From positions 1 through 11,216 of the forward strand of contig JBJHBM010000054.1 in the NCBI GenBank assembly GCA_050485485.1: DNA of 11,216 nt. Direction: 5' to 3'. Source of the stretch: WHSO01 sp050485485. GTDB taxonomy: Bacteria > Pseudomonadota > Alphaproteobacteria > SMXQ01. This document shows positions 1 through 7,320 of the stretch, piece after piece (the stretch's first letter is position 1; each line of letters starts with the position of its first letter). The translations under genes and the position numbers were made by a program. The notes under the pieces were generated by a model. The model saw nothing but the letters and a program-made list of their open reading frames with translations. It did not search any database and was not told the DNA's origin.

Positions 1-223
1 GCACCATCTGGGCGCCCATGTTCTCGAACTTGTCGGAAAGCTCGATCTCCTTGGCGACCGTCACCCCGTCCTTGGTGATGCGCGGCGCGCCGAACGACTT
101 CTCGATGACGACGTTGCGGCCCTTGGGACCGAGCGTCACGCGAACCGCGTCAGAGAGCGTGTCGATGCCCTTGAGCATCTTGTCGCGTGCCTCGGTGGAA
201 AACTTCACGTCTTTTGCAGCCAT
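1..223 (-). CDS. groL: 60 kDa chaperonin GroEL, N-terminal part (runs off left edge)
   Basis: GroEL is the ATP-driven, ring-forming cytoplasmic chaperonin that folds proteins inside a cavity capped by GroES. Only the first 74 codons are in the window; the rest lies beyond position 1. The visible residues are textbook GroEL: MAAKDVKF at the start, the phosphate-binding stretch TLGPKGRNVV at residues 30-39, SFGAP at 43-47, KDGVTVAKEIEL at 51-62 (D52 matches the ATP-hydrolysis aspartate of E. coli GroEL) and DKFENMGAQMV at 64-74. The ATG at 223-221 is preceded by a strong AGAGGAGA ribosome-binding site. The gene follows groES after a 40-base gap, so it is the second gene of the groESL operon and shares its CIRCE-controlled promoter. 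Identification is near certain. Confidence 0.97.
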   Translation of the reverse strand, partial: MAAKDVKFSTEARDKMLKGIDTLSDAVRVTLGPKGRNVVIEKSFGAPRITKDGVTVAKEIELSDKFENMGAQMV

Positions 224-263
224 CTTGAGTTCTCCTCTGGAATCAAAAGCGCGGGCGGTCGGC

Positions 264-578
264 TCAGGCGGCCTTCTTCGTCCGCGCATCGCCCTCGATC
301 ACGCCGAGGACGTCGCCTTCCTTCATGATGAGGTAGTCCTCGCCGTCGATCTTGACCTCGGTCCCGGACCACTTGGCGAACAGGATACGGTCGCCCTTCT
401 TCACGTCGAGCGGGGTGACCTTGCCGTGCTCGTCGCGGTAGCCGGAGCCCACGGCGAGCACTTCGCCTTCCTGGGGCTTCTCCTTGGCGGTGTCGGGGAT
501 GATGATGCCGCCGGCAGTTTTGGTCTCCTCGGCGACGCGACGGACCAGGATGCGGTCGTGCAGGGGACGGAACGTCAT
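264..578 (-). CDS. groES: 10 kDa co-chaperonin GroES
   Basis: GroES is the heptameric lid of the GroEL folding chamber in the cytoplasm. The 104-residue product has the family signature throughout: FRPLHDRILVRR at residues 3-14, the mobile-loop region KTAGGIIIPDTAKEKPQEGEV at about 20-40 (contacts GroEL), then the beta-barrel with KKGDRILFAKWSGTEVKIDG and the C-terminal DYLIMKEGDVLGVI. The length is normal to slightly long for the family (about 95-104), owing to a short charged/alanine tail. The ATG at 578-576 has a GGAGGA ribosome-binding site (complement of 588-593). It is the first gene of the groES-groL operon. Its leader contains a CIRCE operator, so HrcA repression and heat induction are expected. 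Confidence 0.98.
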   Translation of the reverse strand: MTFRPLHDRILVRRVAEETKTAGGIIIPDTAKEKPQEGEVLAVGSGYRDEHGKVTPLDVKKGDRILFAKWSGTEVKIDGEDYLIMKEGDVLGVIEGDARTKKAA

Positions 579-629
579 GGGTTCTGCTCCTCCGGATTAA
601 CCATCTGGTTTCAAATCATTTTCGAGCCA

Positions 630-656
630 CTGGCACTCTCCCTAGAGGAGTGCCAA
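630..656 (-). promoter_or_regulatory. CIRCE operator (HrcA-binding inverted repeat) of groESL
   Basis: On the minus strand the sequence reads TTGGCACTC, nine bases, GAGTGCCAG. This matches the CIRCE consensus TTAGCACTC-N9-GAGTGCTAA with exactly the right 9-base spacer. At arm position 3 the consensus A:T pair is replaced by a matching G:C pair, so symmetry is kept; only the outermost pair is unmatched. It begins about 14 bases downstream of the -10 box and lies in the groES leader, the classical location for HrcA repression. Confidence 0.9.
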
Positions 657-669
657 GGCTCCGCGCGTT

Positions 670-698
670 GAGATAGTCGGGGCGTTCCAGGCTGTCAA
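670..698 (-). promoter_or_regulatory. groESL promoter (-35 TTGACA, -10 TATCTC)
   Basis: On the minus strand a perfect -35 hexamer TTGACA (complement of 693-698) is separated by exactly 17 bases from TATCTC (complement of 670-675). Transcription would start near 662-663, just ahead of the CIRCE element. The extended form CTTGAC also fits alphaproteobacterial housekeeping and heat-shock (RpoH) -35 preferences, so use by both sigma factors is possible but not shown. A perfect 12-base palindrome (GGGGGCGCCCCC, 699-710) abuts the -35 box on its upstream side; its role is unknown. Confidence 0.75.
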
Positions 699-757
699 GG
701 GGGCGCCCCCGAAATTATCAGCAATCCCGCCCGCCGGCTGCTAAGATATTAATTTTA

Positions 758-786
758 TTGAGAAAAATTAAGGACGGTGGTGAAGT
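758..786 (+). promoter_or_regulatory. Possible promoter of usg
   Basis: TTGAGA at 758-763 (5 of 6 bases of the -35 consensus) lies 17 bases before TGAAGT at 781-786 (3 of 6). This sits in an unusually AT-rich island (about 741-770) within a GC-rich region, upstream of and oriented toward usg. The predicted start near 793 coincides with a small inverted repeat, GTCCG-N5-CGGAC (793-807). The weak -10 keeps this tentative. It would make the groESL and usg transcription units divergent across a shared 271-base gap. Confidence 0.35.
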
Positions 787-849
787 TTACAGGTCCGTAA
801 CGCGGACGTGACACTGTGGTCGTATCGCTTCGGTATCAGGAGGTCGTTC

Positions 850-1128
850 ATGGAGCACCCGTCCGGAAGCGCACTGGAGCGCCAGCTCCTCGGTTATCGC
901 CTTGCCACGGCGGAAATCATCTACCGCATGCCCGATCACCTCGACGTGCTGCAGAGCTACATCTGGCAGGACTATGACATCGCGCCCCGGTTTCCGGTGC
1001 TGCGGCGGTTCCTGGATTTCTGGACCCGCAACCTCGACGGACCGCTCTACCGGGTGCGGGTGGCGAGCGTCGGTCTGGTGCAGCCGGCCGAACTCCGCGT
1101 CGTCGGCGGAGAGCTTCGCCTCAACTGA
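850..1128 (+). CDS. usg: Usg family protein
   Basis: This is a small soluble protein of the Usg-like family, named after an ORF beside the trp genes in Caulobacter and found essentially in Alphaproteobacteria; its function is unknown. The 92 residues carry the family core: QLLGYRLATAEIIYRMPDH at 12-30, LQSYIWQDYDIAPRFPVL at 34-51, LDFWTRNLDGPLYRV at 55-69 and a C-terminal PAELRVVGGELRLN. There is no signal peptide or membrane segment. I chose the ATG at 850 because it has a near-perfect AGGAGGT site at 838-844 and leaves the usual family length; an in-frame GTG at 808 would add 14 unrelated residues with no good ribosome-binding site. It diverges from groESL and precedes the MFS gene by 104 bases. 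Confidence 0.88.
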   Translation: MEHPSGSALERQLLGYRLATAEIIYRMPDHLDVLQSYIWQDYDIAPRFPVLRRFLDFWTRNLDGPLYRVRVASVGLVQPAELRVVGGELRLN

Positions 1129-1157
1129 CCGGATTCATGGCGGGGCGAAAAGGGGCG

Positions 1158-1169
1158 TCGGCGCGCCGA
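1158..1169. other. 12-base perfect palindrome in the usg-MFS intergenic gap
   Basis: TCGGCGCGCCGA is a perfect palindrome 30 bases after the usg stop codon. It could act as a weak transcript-end hairpin for usg or a protein-binding site ahead of the MFS gene. No T-run follows, so it is not a standard intrinsic terminator. A second tiny hairpin, GGCC-GAAA-GGCC (1199-1210), lies in the MFS leader. Both could be chance in GC-rich DNA. Confidence 0.25.
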
Positions 1170-1232
1170 TTCGTGCTATGACAAAGGGCGAATCAAGCGG
1201 CCGAAAGGCCCGCCCTCCGGGAACCGCCCTCC

Positions 1233-2522
1233 ATGAAATCTCCTGCGGCGCTCACGCCCATCTTGCGCGTCTTCGGCCATCGCCAGTATGCGCTGTTCAT
1301 GGGCGGCATGACGCCGGAGTTGGTCACGCTGTGGATGCAGCGGGTCGGCATCGGCTGGCTCGCGTGGGAACTGACCGGCTCGCCGACGTGGCTCGGCATC
1401 ATCGCCGCCGCCGATCTGGTGCCGGTGATGCTGCTCGCGCCCATCGCCGGCGTCTATACCGACCGGCAGGATCCGCTGGTGCAGCAGCGCATCGCCCAGG
1501 CCCTCAATATGCTGCAGGCTGCGACGCTCGCGGCGCTCACCTTCGCCGGGGTGATGAACATCTGGCTCCTGTTCCTTCTGGTGCTGGCGGGCGGCCTGGT
1601 CCATCCCTTCGCCACGACCTCGCGCCACGCCATCGTGCCGGCGACAGTGCCGCGCGCCGACTTCGCCACCGCCATCGCCCTCGATTCGACCCTGTTCAAC
1701 GCTTCGCGCTTCGTGGGGCCCGCCCTCGCGGGAATCATGATCCCGTTCACCGGCGTGGGCGGCACCTTCTTCGTCAACGCGTTCTCCTGCCTGTTCTTCC
1801 TCTGCATGCTGTTTCTGATGAAGGTGGACTTCACCGAGCGCGCGCACCGCAAGCGGCGCAAGATGCTGGGCGACATCGCCGAGAGCCTGTCCTACGTCCG
1901 CGCCCATGTCGGCATCGGCCCCCTGTTCGTGGTCATGTGCGTGCTCTCGGTGTGCATGCGTCCGGTCCAGGACATGCTGCCGGGATTCTCCGGGGCCGTC
2001 TTCGACGCGGGCGCTCAGGGGCTCGCCTGGCTCACGTCCTCGATGGGAGTGGGCGCGATGATTGCGGCGGGCTGGATCGCGATGCGCGGGCGCATCACCG
2101 GCCTCACCACGACGATCTTGATCGGCACCGTGGGGCTCGGCCTCGCGACCCTCGGCTTCGTCGCCACCGCCGAGCTATGGGTCGCGGTGATCTTCGGCGC
2201 GCTGTCGGGGTTCATGCTCAACATGGTTTCGACCAGCACCCAGGCCCTGACCCAGTCGGCGCTCACCGACGACCTGCGCGGCCGCGTGATGGGGGTCTAT
2301 ACGGTCATCTACCGCGGCATGCCTGCGTTCGGCGCTCTCGCCGTCGGTATTCTGGCGGAATGGTTCGGCCTGCGCTGGACCTTTGCTGGTGCGGCCTTGA
2401 CCTGCTTCGCGGTATGGGCATGGGTACTGCCGCGCTACCGCGTCATGGAGCGATCGTTGGAAACGGAGCGGCCCGCCGGCCCCGGGGAGGCCGCCGCCGG
2501 CCGGCCGGTCAGCGTTCCCTGA
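1233..2522 (+). CDS. MFS transporter, MFS_3 / EntS-like exporter family
   Basis: This is a 429-residue inner-membrane secondary transporter with about 12 predicted hydrophobic segments, resembling the MFS_3 group that includes the enterobactin exporter EntS. Family hallmarks are an N-terminal FGHRQYALFMGG stretch (14-25), a motif-A-like loop GVYTDRQDP at 73-81 after the second helix, the segment TSRHAIVPATVPRADFATA at 129-147, and in the second half GRVMGVYTVIYRGMPAFGAL followed by EWFGLRW. The tail (about 410-429) is low-complexity Pro/Gly/Ala and probably cytoplasmic. The start has only a weak CGGGA-like ribosome site. The substrate cannot be read from sequence; drug or small-metabolite export is typical of the family. 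Its last 14 bases overlap the 3' end of the converging permease gene. Confidence 0.85.
   Translation: MKSPAALTPILRVFGHRQYALFMGGMTPELVTLWMQRVGIGWLAWELTGSPTWLGIIAAADLVPVMLLAPIAGVYTDRQDPLVQQRIAQALNMLQAATLAALTFAGVMNIWLLFLLVLAGGLVHPFATTSRHAIVPATVPRADFATAIALDSTLFNASRFVGPALAGIMIPFTGVGGTFFVNAFSCLFFLCMLFLMKVDFTERAHRKRRKMLGDIAESLSYVRAHVGIGPLFVVMCVLSVCMRPVQDMLPGFSGAVFDAGAQGLAWLTSSMGVGAMIAAGWIAMRGRITGLTTTILIGTVGLGLATLGFVATAELWVAVIFGALSGFMLNMVSTSTQALTQSALTDDLRGRVMGVYTVIYRGMPAFGALAVGILAEWFGLRWTFAGAALTCFAVWAWVLPRYRVMERSLETERPAGPGEAAAGRPVSVP
2477..2493. other. GC-rich hairpin at the converging 3' ends
   Basis: CGGCC-CCGGGGA-GGCCG forms a 5-bp stem inside the last codons of the MFS gene, 16 bases beyond the stop of the converging permease gene. 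It could contribute to ending the permease transcript. It has no adjacent T-run in either direction, so it is at best a pause or RNA-protecting hairpin. Confidence 0.22.
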
Positions 2523-4251
2523 CGCCGACCTGGAAGCCGAACCAGCGCGCAATCAGCGCGAGCCCGGCCGTCATGGCGACGATGAACAGGCTGATGATGC
2601 CGGCCACTTCGCGCGCCGAGCCGCTGCCCTGCGTCATGTATTCGAGCGCAAGCAGAGACAGCGTGATCGTCTCGCGGCTCGCCAGCAGCACCACGCTGCC
2701 GGTCGAGCCCGCGGCGGTCACGAAGTTGAGCGTGCTCACCAGTACCAGCGTCGGCGCGATCAGCGGCAGCCAGATGCGGAAGTAGGTGTAGAACCAGCCG
2801 GCGCCGGCGGTGCGCGCGGCCTCCTCCATGTCCTGGCCGATCTGCAGGAACGAGCTCTTCATGATCTGGATGCTGGTGAGCTTGCCCTGCAGGATCACGA
2901 CGATGACGAGGATCCAGATCGAGCCGTAGAGCCAATTGAGCCCCGGGGTCGCGAGGATCACCCACAGGAGGCCGAGGCCCGCCAGGATTCCCGGGATGCC
3001 GGCGCTGAACCACAGGATCGAATCGAGCGTGGTGCGCCCCGGCCAGCGCCGGCGCACCAGCACGTAGGCGACGATCGAGAACAGGATCGGCGAGATGATC
3101 GCGGTGGACATGGAGATGATGACGGTGGTCTTGAGCGCCTCCAGGAACACCGGGTCGGACAGCACCGCCTCCCAGTGCTTGAGCGTGTAGACCGGCGTGA
3201 CCTGGAAGAAGCCGGCCCGCGTCATGAAGCTGCCGCCCACCAGGGTGAGGATCGGCACGATGGTGAGCAGCGCCGCGATGAACACCACGGCCGCGAAAGC
3301 CGCCGGCTGCAGCACCGGGCCGAGATGGGTGAGGCCGGGCTTGTAGTTGCCCGAGATGGTGGTGTACTGGCGCCGCGTCAGCAGCCAGCGCTGGACCGGG
3401 ATGATGACGAGGATCACCGCCAGCGTGATGCTGGCGAGCGCCGTCGCCGAGCCGTAGGCGGGCGGCTCGACATCCCGTATGAAACCGTAGATCTGGGTCG
3501 AATAGACGTAGAAATTGATCGGCGTGCCGAGAATCTGCTCGATCTCGAACGAGGAGAACATCCGCACCGCGTTCAGCATGAACACCACCACCATCGGCGG
3601 GATCATGACGGGCAGCGTGATCCGCATCATGGTCTTGATGCTGCCTGCTCCGGAAACCCGTCCCGCTTCTTCGAGGGCGAGGTTCATGTTGCGGAACGCA
3701 GGCGTCAGCAACATCACCTTCTGGGAGATCGCATTGCCCATCAGGTGCGCGAACACGATGCCCTCGACGCTGTAGATGTCGAACAGCGGACCACTTACGA
3801 ACGGCAGCTTCTGGAACCAGACGTTGAGGATGCCAAAATAGGGATCGAGTAGCAGCGCCCAGCCGATGGTGGTGGTGAGCGCCGGCAGCATGTAGGAGAT
3901 CCAGAAGGTGAATTCGAGGCCGCGCGAAAAGGGAATCCGGGTGCGCGCGAGCACCCAGGAGATCAGCACCGCGAGCGGAAAGCTGATGGCGGTGTAGGCG
4001 AAGAAAACCAGCACCGTGTTCCACAGGCTTCTGAAGATCAGCGGATCGGTGAAGGCTTCGCGCCAGTTGTTCAGGCCGAACTTGTAGGTTCCGACTACGA
4101 CTCCGGCGACGTTGAAGCTCTGGATGAAGATCAGGACGATCGGGTAGATGATGTAGAACCCGAAGAACAGAATCAGCAGGGACATCACGAAGGTGCCGGT
4201 TCCGGGCCGGAACAGCCTTCGTCCGGGCATAAGCCCTGCCGCTGCGCTCAT
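2509..4251 (-). CDS. ABC transporter permease 1, fused two-domain (FbpB-like)
   Basis: This is the 580-residue membrane part of an ABC importer, with two binding-protein-dependent permease domains in one chain (about 12 hydrophobic helices), as in the Fe(III)/FbpB and ThiP structural class. Each half has the cytoplasmic EAA loop that docks to the ATPase: EEAGRVSGAG...RITLPVMIPP at 194-219 and EEAARTAGAG...RIWLPLIAP at 476-500. The short N-terminus is followed by helix 1 at about 20-45. The ATG at 4251-4249 has GAGAGGA just upstream. It follows binding protein 1 after 39 bases, so the two are co-transcribed. It is a close paralogue of permease 2 (roughly 80-85% by eye), differing most at the N-terminus, at about 145-158 and in helix residues. 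No ATPase follows: the next gene is the convergent MFS transporter, whose end it overlaps by 14 bases. Confidence 0.93.
   Translation of the reverse strand: MSAAAGLMPGRRLFRPGTGTFVMSLLILFFGFYIIYPIVLIFIQSFNVAGVVVGTYKFGLNNWREAFTDPLIFRSLWNTVLVFFAYTAISFPLAVLISWVLARTRIPFSRGLEFTFWISYMLPALTTTIGWALLLDPYFGILNVWFQKLPFVSGPLFDIYSVEGIVFAHLMGNAISQKVMLLTPAFRNMNLALEEAGRVSGAGSIKTMMRITLPVMIPPMVVVFMLNAVRMFSSFEIEQILGTPINFYVYSTQIYGFIRDVEPPAYGSATALASITLAVILVIIPVQRWLLTRRQYTTISGNYKPGLTHLGPVLQPAAFAAVVFIAALLTIVPILTLVGGSFMTRAGFFQVTPVYTLKHWEAVLSDPVFLEALKTTVIISMSTAIISPILFSIVAYVLVRRRWPGRTTLDSILWFSAGIPGILAGLGLLWVILATPGLNWLYGSIWILVIVVILQGKLTSIQIMKSSFLQIGQDMEEAARTAGAGWFYTYFRIWLPLIAPTLVLVSTLNFVTAAGSTGSVVLLASRETITLSLLALEYMTQGSGSAREVAGIISLFIVAMTAGLALIARWFGFQVGVRER
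3533..3626 (-). repeat. 94-bp block identical to 6505-6598 (permease 1 copy)
   Basis: These 94 bases are identical to 6505-6598 in permease 2, including all third codon positions. They encode the segment from the end of the first EAA loop (RITLPVMIPP) through FSSFEIEQI. A second perfect block of 68 bases pairs 3712-3779 with 6684-6751. Such blocks inside genes that otherwise differ point to recent duplication or gene conversion. Confidence 0.9.
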
Positions 4252-4290
4252 TTTCCTCTCCGCATCGACGGCCGGCTACGCGCCTTCCCG

Positions 4291-5433
4291 CTACTGGTAG
4301 CCCGCCTCGCGCATGATGTCGCGGAGCGTGCCCATGATGTCCTTCATGTCCGAGACGTAGGCCTCGTCCTCGAAGGCGATGAAATACTCGCGGTCGCGAT
4401 GGACCCGGTAGGGCTCTTCGAGCGCGGCGTTGTCCACGTCGGCGCGCAGCGAGTCGGTGATCTCGGCGACGTTGACGAACAGCTGCTGTCCCTCGCGCGA
4501 CAGGGCCCAGTTGACGAACAGCTTGGCGGCGTTGGGATTGGGCCCGTCGTTCAGGATCATGATGTTGGCGCCCGACGACGACAGGATCTCGCCCTCGGCG
4601 AGCTCGTGGGGCAGGTAGCCGCGCACCGGCAGGCCCTCCTTGGCGAGCTGGATCGCCAGGGTGTTCATGCCGAACAGGCCGAGGTGGAAGCGGCCCAGCG
4701 CCACCCATTCGGCGCCCTGGCGCGCGTCCTTGACGATGGTCGGCTTCAGTTCGGCGAACTTGCGGAACCAGGCCTCGCCGATCTTGGGATTGACGAACAG
4801 CGGCCCGGCGGTGCCGATGACGCCCGGCGTGGCCGGCGACCAGGCGACCACCTTGCCCTTCCACTTCGGGTCCACCAGGTCCCAGTAGGACTTGATCTCC
4901 TCGGGCTTCACCAGCTTGGTGTTGTAGGTCACGAGGTGGGAGGGGGACGCGCCCCAGGTGAAGATGTAGCGCCCCTCGGGGTCGGAATAATGGTGCTTGC
5001 CCTTGTACCAGCGCGCGCGGTCCGTCACGTCCGGGTCCACGAGCTGCGTGTCGAGACGCGCCAGCGCGTTGTTGGGAATGAGCTCGACCCGTGCGGAGTT
5101 CGCGCCGCCGATGCGCAGGTCCATCGTGAATCGGCCGACGCTGCGCTCGGCGAGGATGCGCGCGATCTGCTGGCGGCCGGCGGTGCTGATGTCGGAATGG
5201 ACCTTCACCCCGTACTTCTTCTCGAACTCGGGAAAAATCTTGCGCAGGTTGCGGGCCATGCGGCCCGCGTTGAACAGGCGCACGTTGCCCTCGGCCTGGG
5301 CCGCCTTGACCAGCGCATCCCATTCCGGCGTGCCCGGCCCGCCCGCCGCCGCTGCGCCGTTCCAGGCCATGAGCGGCAACGCAACCGCTGCGGCCGCCGT
5401 CAGCGTGCCGCGCGAAACCCGTCGTGTGAACAT
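4291..5433 (-). CDS. Extracellular solute-binding protein 1 of an ABC importer
   Basis: This is a periplasmic ligand-binding subunit delivering substrate to permease 1. The 380 residues start with a Sec signal peptide: MFTRRVSRG, a hydrophobic core TAAAAVALPLMAW, and a likely cut after the AAAA near residue 29-30. The mature part is a type-2 periplasmic fold of the FbpA/COG1840-like class: EWDALVKAAQAEG at its start, FPEFEKKYGVKV, RIGGANSA, ELIPNNAL, SYWDLVDPKWKGKVV, SRE-type NWALSREGQQLF near the C-terminus. The adjacent tyrosines used by FbpA-type ferric binders are not evident; the likely matching stretch reads LGLFGMN, so an iron ligand is doubtful. The ATG at 5433 has a strong GAGGAGG site 8 bases away. 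It lies 47 bases after permease 2 and 39 before permease 1, so all are probably one operon. Confidence 0.92.
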   Translation of the reverse strand: MFTRRVSRGTLTAAAAVALPLMAWNGAAAAGGPGTPEWDALVKAAQAEGNVRLFNAGRMARNLRKIFPEFEKKYGVKVHSDISTAGRQQIARILAERSVGRFTMDLRIGGANSARVELIPNNALARLDTQLVDPDVTDRARWYKGKHHYSDPEGRYIFTWGASPSHLVTYNTKLVKPEEIKSYWDLVDPKWKGKVVAWSPATPGVIGTAGPLFVNPKIGEAWFRKFAELKPTIVKDARQGAEWVALGRFHLGLFGMNTLAIQLAKEGLPVRGYLPHELAEGEILSSSGANIMILNDGPNPNAAKLFVNWALSREGQQLFVNVAEITDSLRADVDNAALEEPYRVHRDREYFIAFEDEAYVSDMKDIMGTLRDIMREAGYQ

Positions 5434-5480
5434 GCCATGCCTCCTCTCGCCATATGCCGGGACGATCGACGGCCCGGCGC

Positions 5481-7226
5481 CTATCTTTCCTTGACGCCGA
5501 CCTGGAAGCCGAACCAGCGTGCAATCAGGGCGAGCCCGGCCGTCATGGCGACGATGAACAGGCTGATGATGCCGGCCACCTCGCGCGCGGAGCCCACGCC
5601 CGCCGTCATGTATTCGAGCGCGAGCAGCGACAGCGTCACCGTATCGCGGCTCGCCAGCAGCACGACGCTCGAAGTGGCGCCCGCCGCCAGCACGAAGTTG
5701 AGCGTGCCCATGAGCACCAGCGTCGGCGCGATCAGCGGCAGCCAGATGCGGAAATAGGTGTAGAGCCAGCCCGCGCCCGAGACGCGCGCGGCCTCCTCCA
5801 TGTCCTGGCCCATCTGCAGGAACGAGCTTTTGAACATCTGGATGCTGGTGAGCTTGCCCTGCAGGATCACGACGATGATCAGGATCCAGATCGAGCCGTA
5901 GAGCCACTGCAGGCCCGGGGTCGCGAGGATCACCCACAGGAGGCCGAGGCCCGACAGCATCCCCGGGATGCCGGCGCTGAACCAGAAGATCGAATCGAGA
6001 GTGGTGCGCCCCGGCCAGTTCCGGCGCACCAGGATATAGGCCACCATGGAGAACAGGACCGGGGAGATGATCGCGGTCGAGGTCGAGATGATGAGGGTGG
6101 TCTTGAGCGCCTGGAAGAAGGCCGAATCTGTCAGCACCATCTCCCAGTGCTTGAGGGTGTAGGTGGGCGTCGCCTGAAAGAACCCGGCGCGGGTCATGAA
6201 GCTGCCGCCCAGCAGGGTCAGGATCGGCACGATGGTAAGCAGCGCCACGATGAAGGCGACGAAGGCGAAGGACAGCGGCTGCAGGACCGGGCCGAGGTAG
6301 GTGAGCCCGGGCTTGTAATTGCCCGAGATGGTGGTGTACTGGCGCCGCGTCAGAAGCCAGCGCTGGATCGGGATGATGATCAGGATCACCGCCAGCGTGA
6401 TGCTGGCGAGCGCCGTCGCCGAGCCGTAGGCGGGCGGCTCCATGACGCGGACGTAGTCGTAGATCTGGGTCGAGTAGACGAAGAAGCTGATCGGCGTGCC
6501 GAGGATCTGCTCGATCTCGAACGAGGAGAACATCCGCACCGCGTTCAGCATGAACACCACCACCATCGGCGGGATCATGACGGGCAGCGTGATCCGCAGC
6601 ATGGTCTTCAGCGTGCTGGCGCCCGAGACCCGTCCCGCCTCCTCGAGGGCGAGGTTCATGTTGCGGAACGCGGGCGTCAGCAGCATCACCTTCTGGGAGA
6701 TCGCATTGCCCATCAGGTGCGCGAACACGATGCCCTCGACGCTGTAGATGTTGAAGAAGTATTCGTCGATGAACGGCAAGTTGCGCGCCCAGACGTTGAT
6801 GAAGCCGAAGGCGGGGTCGAGCAGCAGCGTCCAGCCGATGGTGGTGGTGAGCGCCGGCAGCATGAACGAAACCCAGAACAGGAACTCGAAGCCCCGGCTG
6901 AATGGAATCCGGGTGCGCGCGAGCACCCAGGAAATCAGCACCGCGAGCGGGAAGCTGAAGGCGGTGTATGCGAAGAACACCAGCACCGTGTTCCAGAGGC
7001 TTTTCGAGATCAAGGGGTCCGAGAAGGCTTCGCGCCAGTTGTCGAGCCCGAAGGTGAAGGTGCCCATGACGACACCCGCGACATTGAAGCTCTGGATGAA
7101 GATCAGTACCATCGGGTAGATGATGTAGAACCCGAAGAACACGATCAGCACCACCATCACGAACATGCCGGTGCCGGGCCGCCGCGCGCGGGACGCGGGG
7201 CGAGTGGGCAGGGTCAGGCTCGACAT
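5481..7226 (-). CDS. ABC transporter permease 2, fused two-domain (FbpB-like)
   Basis: This is a 581-residue inner-membrane permease of the same fused class as permease 1, with about 12 helices and two ATPase-docking EAA loops (about 195-220, EEAGRVSGAS; and 477-501, EEAARVSGAG). I place the start at the ATG 7226-7224, which has a GGGAGG site 5 bases upstream and gives a length matching the paralogue; an alternative upstream start at 7271 adds 15 Arg/Pro-rich residues with no good ribosome site. It is preceded by binding protein 2 (129-base gap) and followed by binding protein 1 (47 bases). Residues around 150-158 (FIDEYFFN versus FVSGPLFD) are the largest internal difference from permease 1. 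No ATP-binding subunit is adjacent. Confidence 0.93.
   Translation of the reverse strand: MSSLTLPTRPASRARRPGTGMFVMVVLIVFFGFYIIYPMVLIFIQSFNVAGVVMGTFTFGLDNWREAFSDPLISKSLWNTVLVFFAYTAFSFPLAVLISWVLARTRIPFSRGFEFLFWVSFMLPALTTTIGWTLLLDPAFGFINVWARNLPFIDEYFFNIYSVEGIVFAHLMGNAISQKVMLLTPAFRNMNLALEEAGRVSGASTLKTMLRITLPVMIPPMVVVFMLNAVRMFSSFEIEQILGTPISFFVYSTQIYDYVRVMEPPAYGSATALASITLAVILIIIPIQRWLLTRRQYTTISGNYKPGLTYLGPVLQPLSFAFVAFIVALLTIVPILTLLGGSFMTRAGFFQATPTYTLKHWEMVLTDSAFFQALKTTLIISTSTAIISPVLFSMVAYILVRRNWPGRTTLDSIFWFSAGIPGMLSGLGLLWVILATPGLQWLYGSIWILIIVVILQGKLTSIQMFKSSFLQMGQDMEEAARVSGAGWLYTYFRIWLPLIAPTLVLMGTLNFVLAAGATSSVVLLASRDTVTLSLLALEYMTAGVGSAREVAGIISLFIVAMTAGLALIARWFGFQVGVKER
6505..6598 (-). repeat. 94-bp block identical to 3533-3626 (permease 2 copy)
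   Basis: This is the partner of the identical block in permease 1. It is flanked by single mismatches (6504 and 6599), so the limits are exact. The neighbouring 68-base identical block is 6684-6751. The two tandem units (5481-8486 and 2509-5433) could recombine across these blocks, deleting one binding protein and making a hybrid permease. Confidence 0.9.
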
Positions 7227-7320
7227 GCGGCCCTCCCGGCGGTGGCGGGGTGCGGGTCGTGGGACCGGCAAAGCAGGAATGTCATTGCGGAAGTGTCCGT
7301 CACGGGGAACGGGAAGGACG

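Noticed and set aside
808..849. GTG at 808 as the start of usg
   Set aside because: It has no suitable ribosome-binding site, adds residues absent from the family, and overlaps the small inverted repeat at the predicted transcription start. ATG 850 has AGGAGGT.
902..2785. Plus-strand open frame of 627 codons across usg and the MFS gene
   Set aside because: It overlaps two well-supported genes in another frame and yields Arg/Ala/Gly-rich nonsense.
2435..5524. Minus-strand open frame of 1029 codons
   Set aside because: It runs in the wrong frame through permease 1 and binding protein 1. Its product is Arg/His/Gly/Pro-rich with no domain, the usual shadow of GC-rich coding DNA.
4399..5757. Plus-strand open frame of 452 codons opposite binding protein 1
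   Set aside because: It is antisense to a gene with signal peptide, domains and strong ribosome site; the composition is typical of a shadow frame.
7227..7271. ATG at 7271 as the start of permease 2
   Set aside because: The extra 15 residues are Arg/Pro-rich, have no counterpart in permease 1, and cover the strong GGGAGG ribosome site of ATG 7226.
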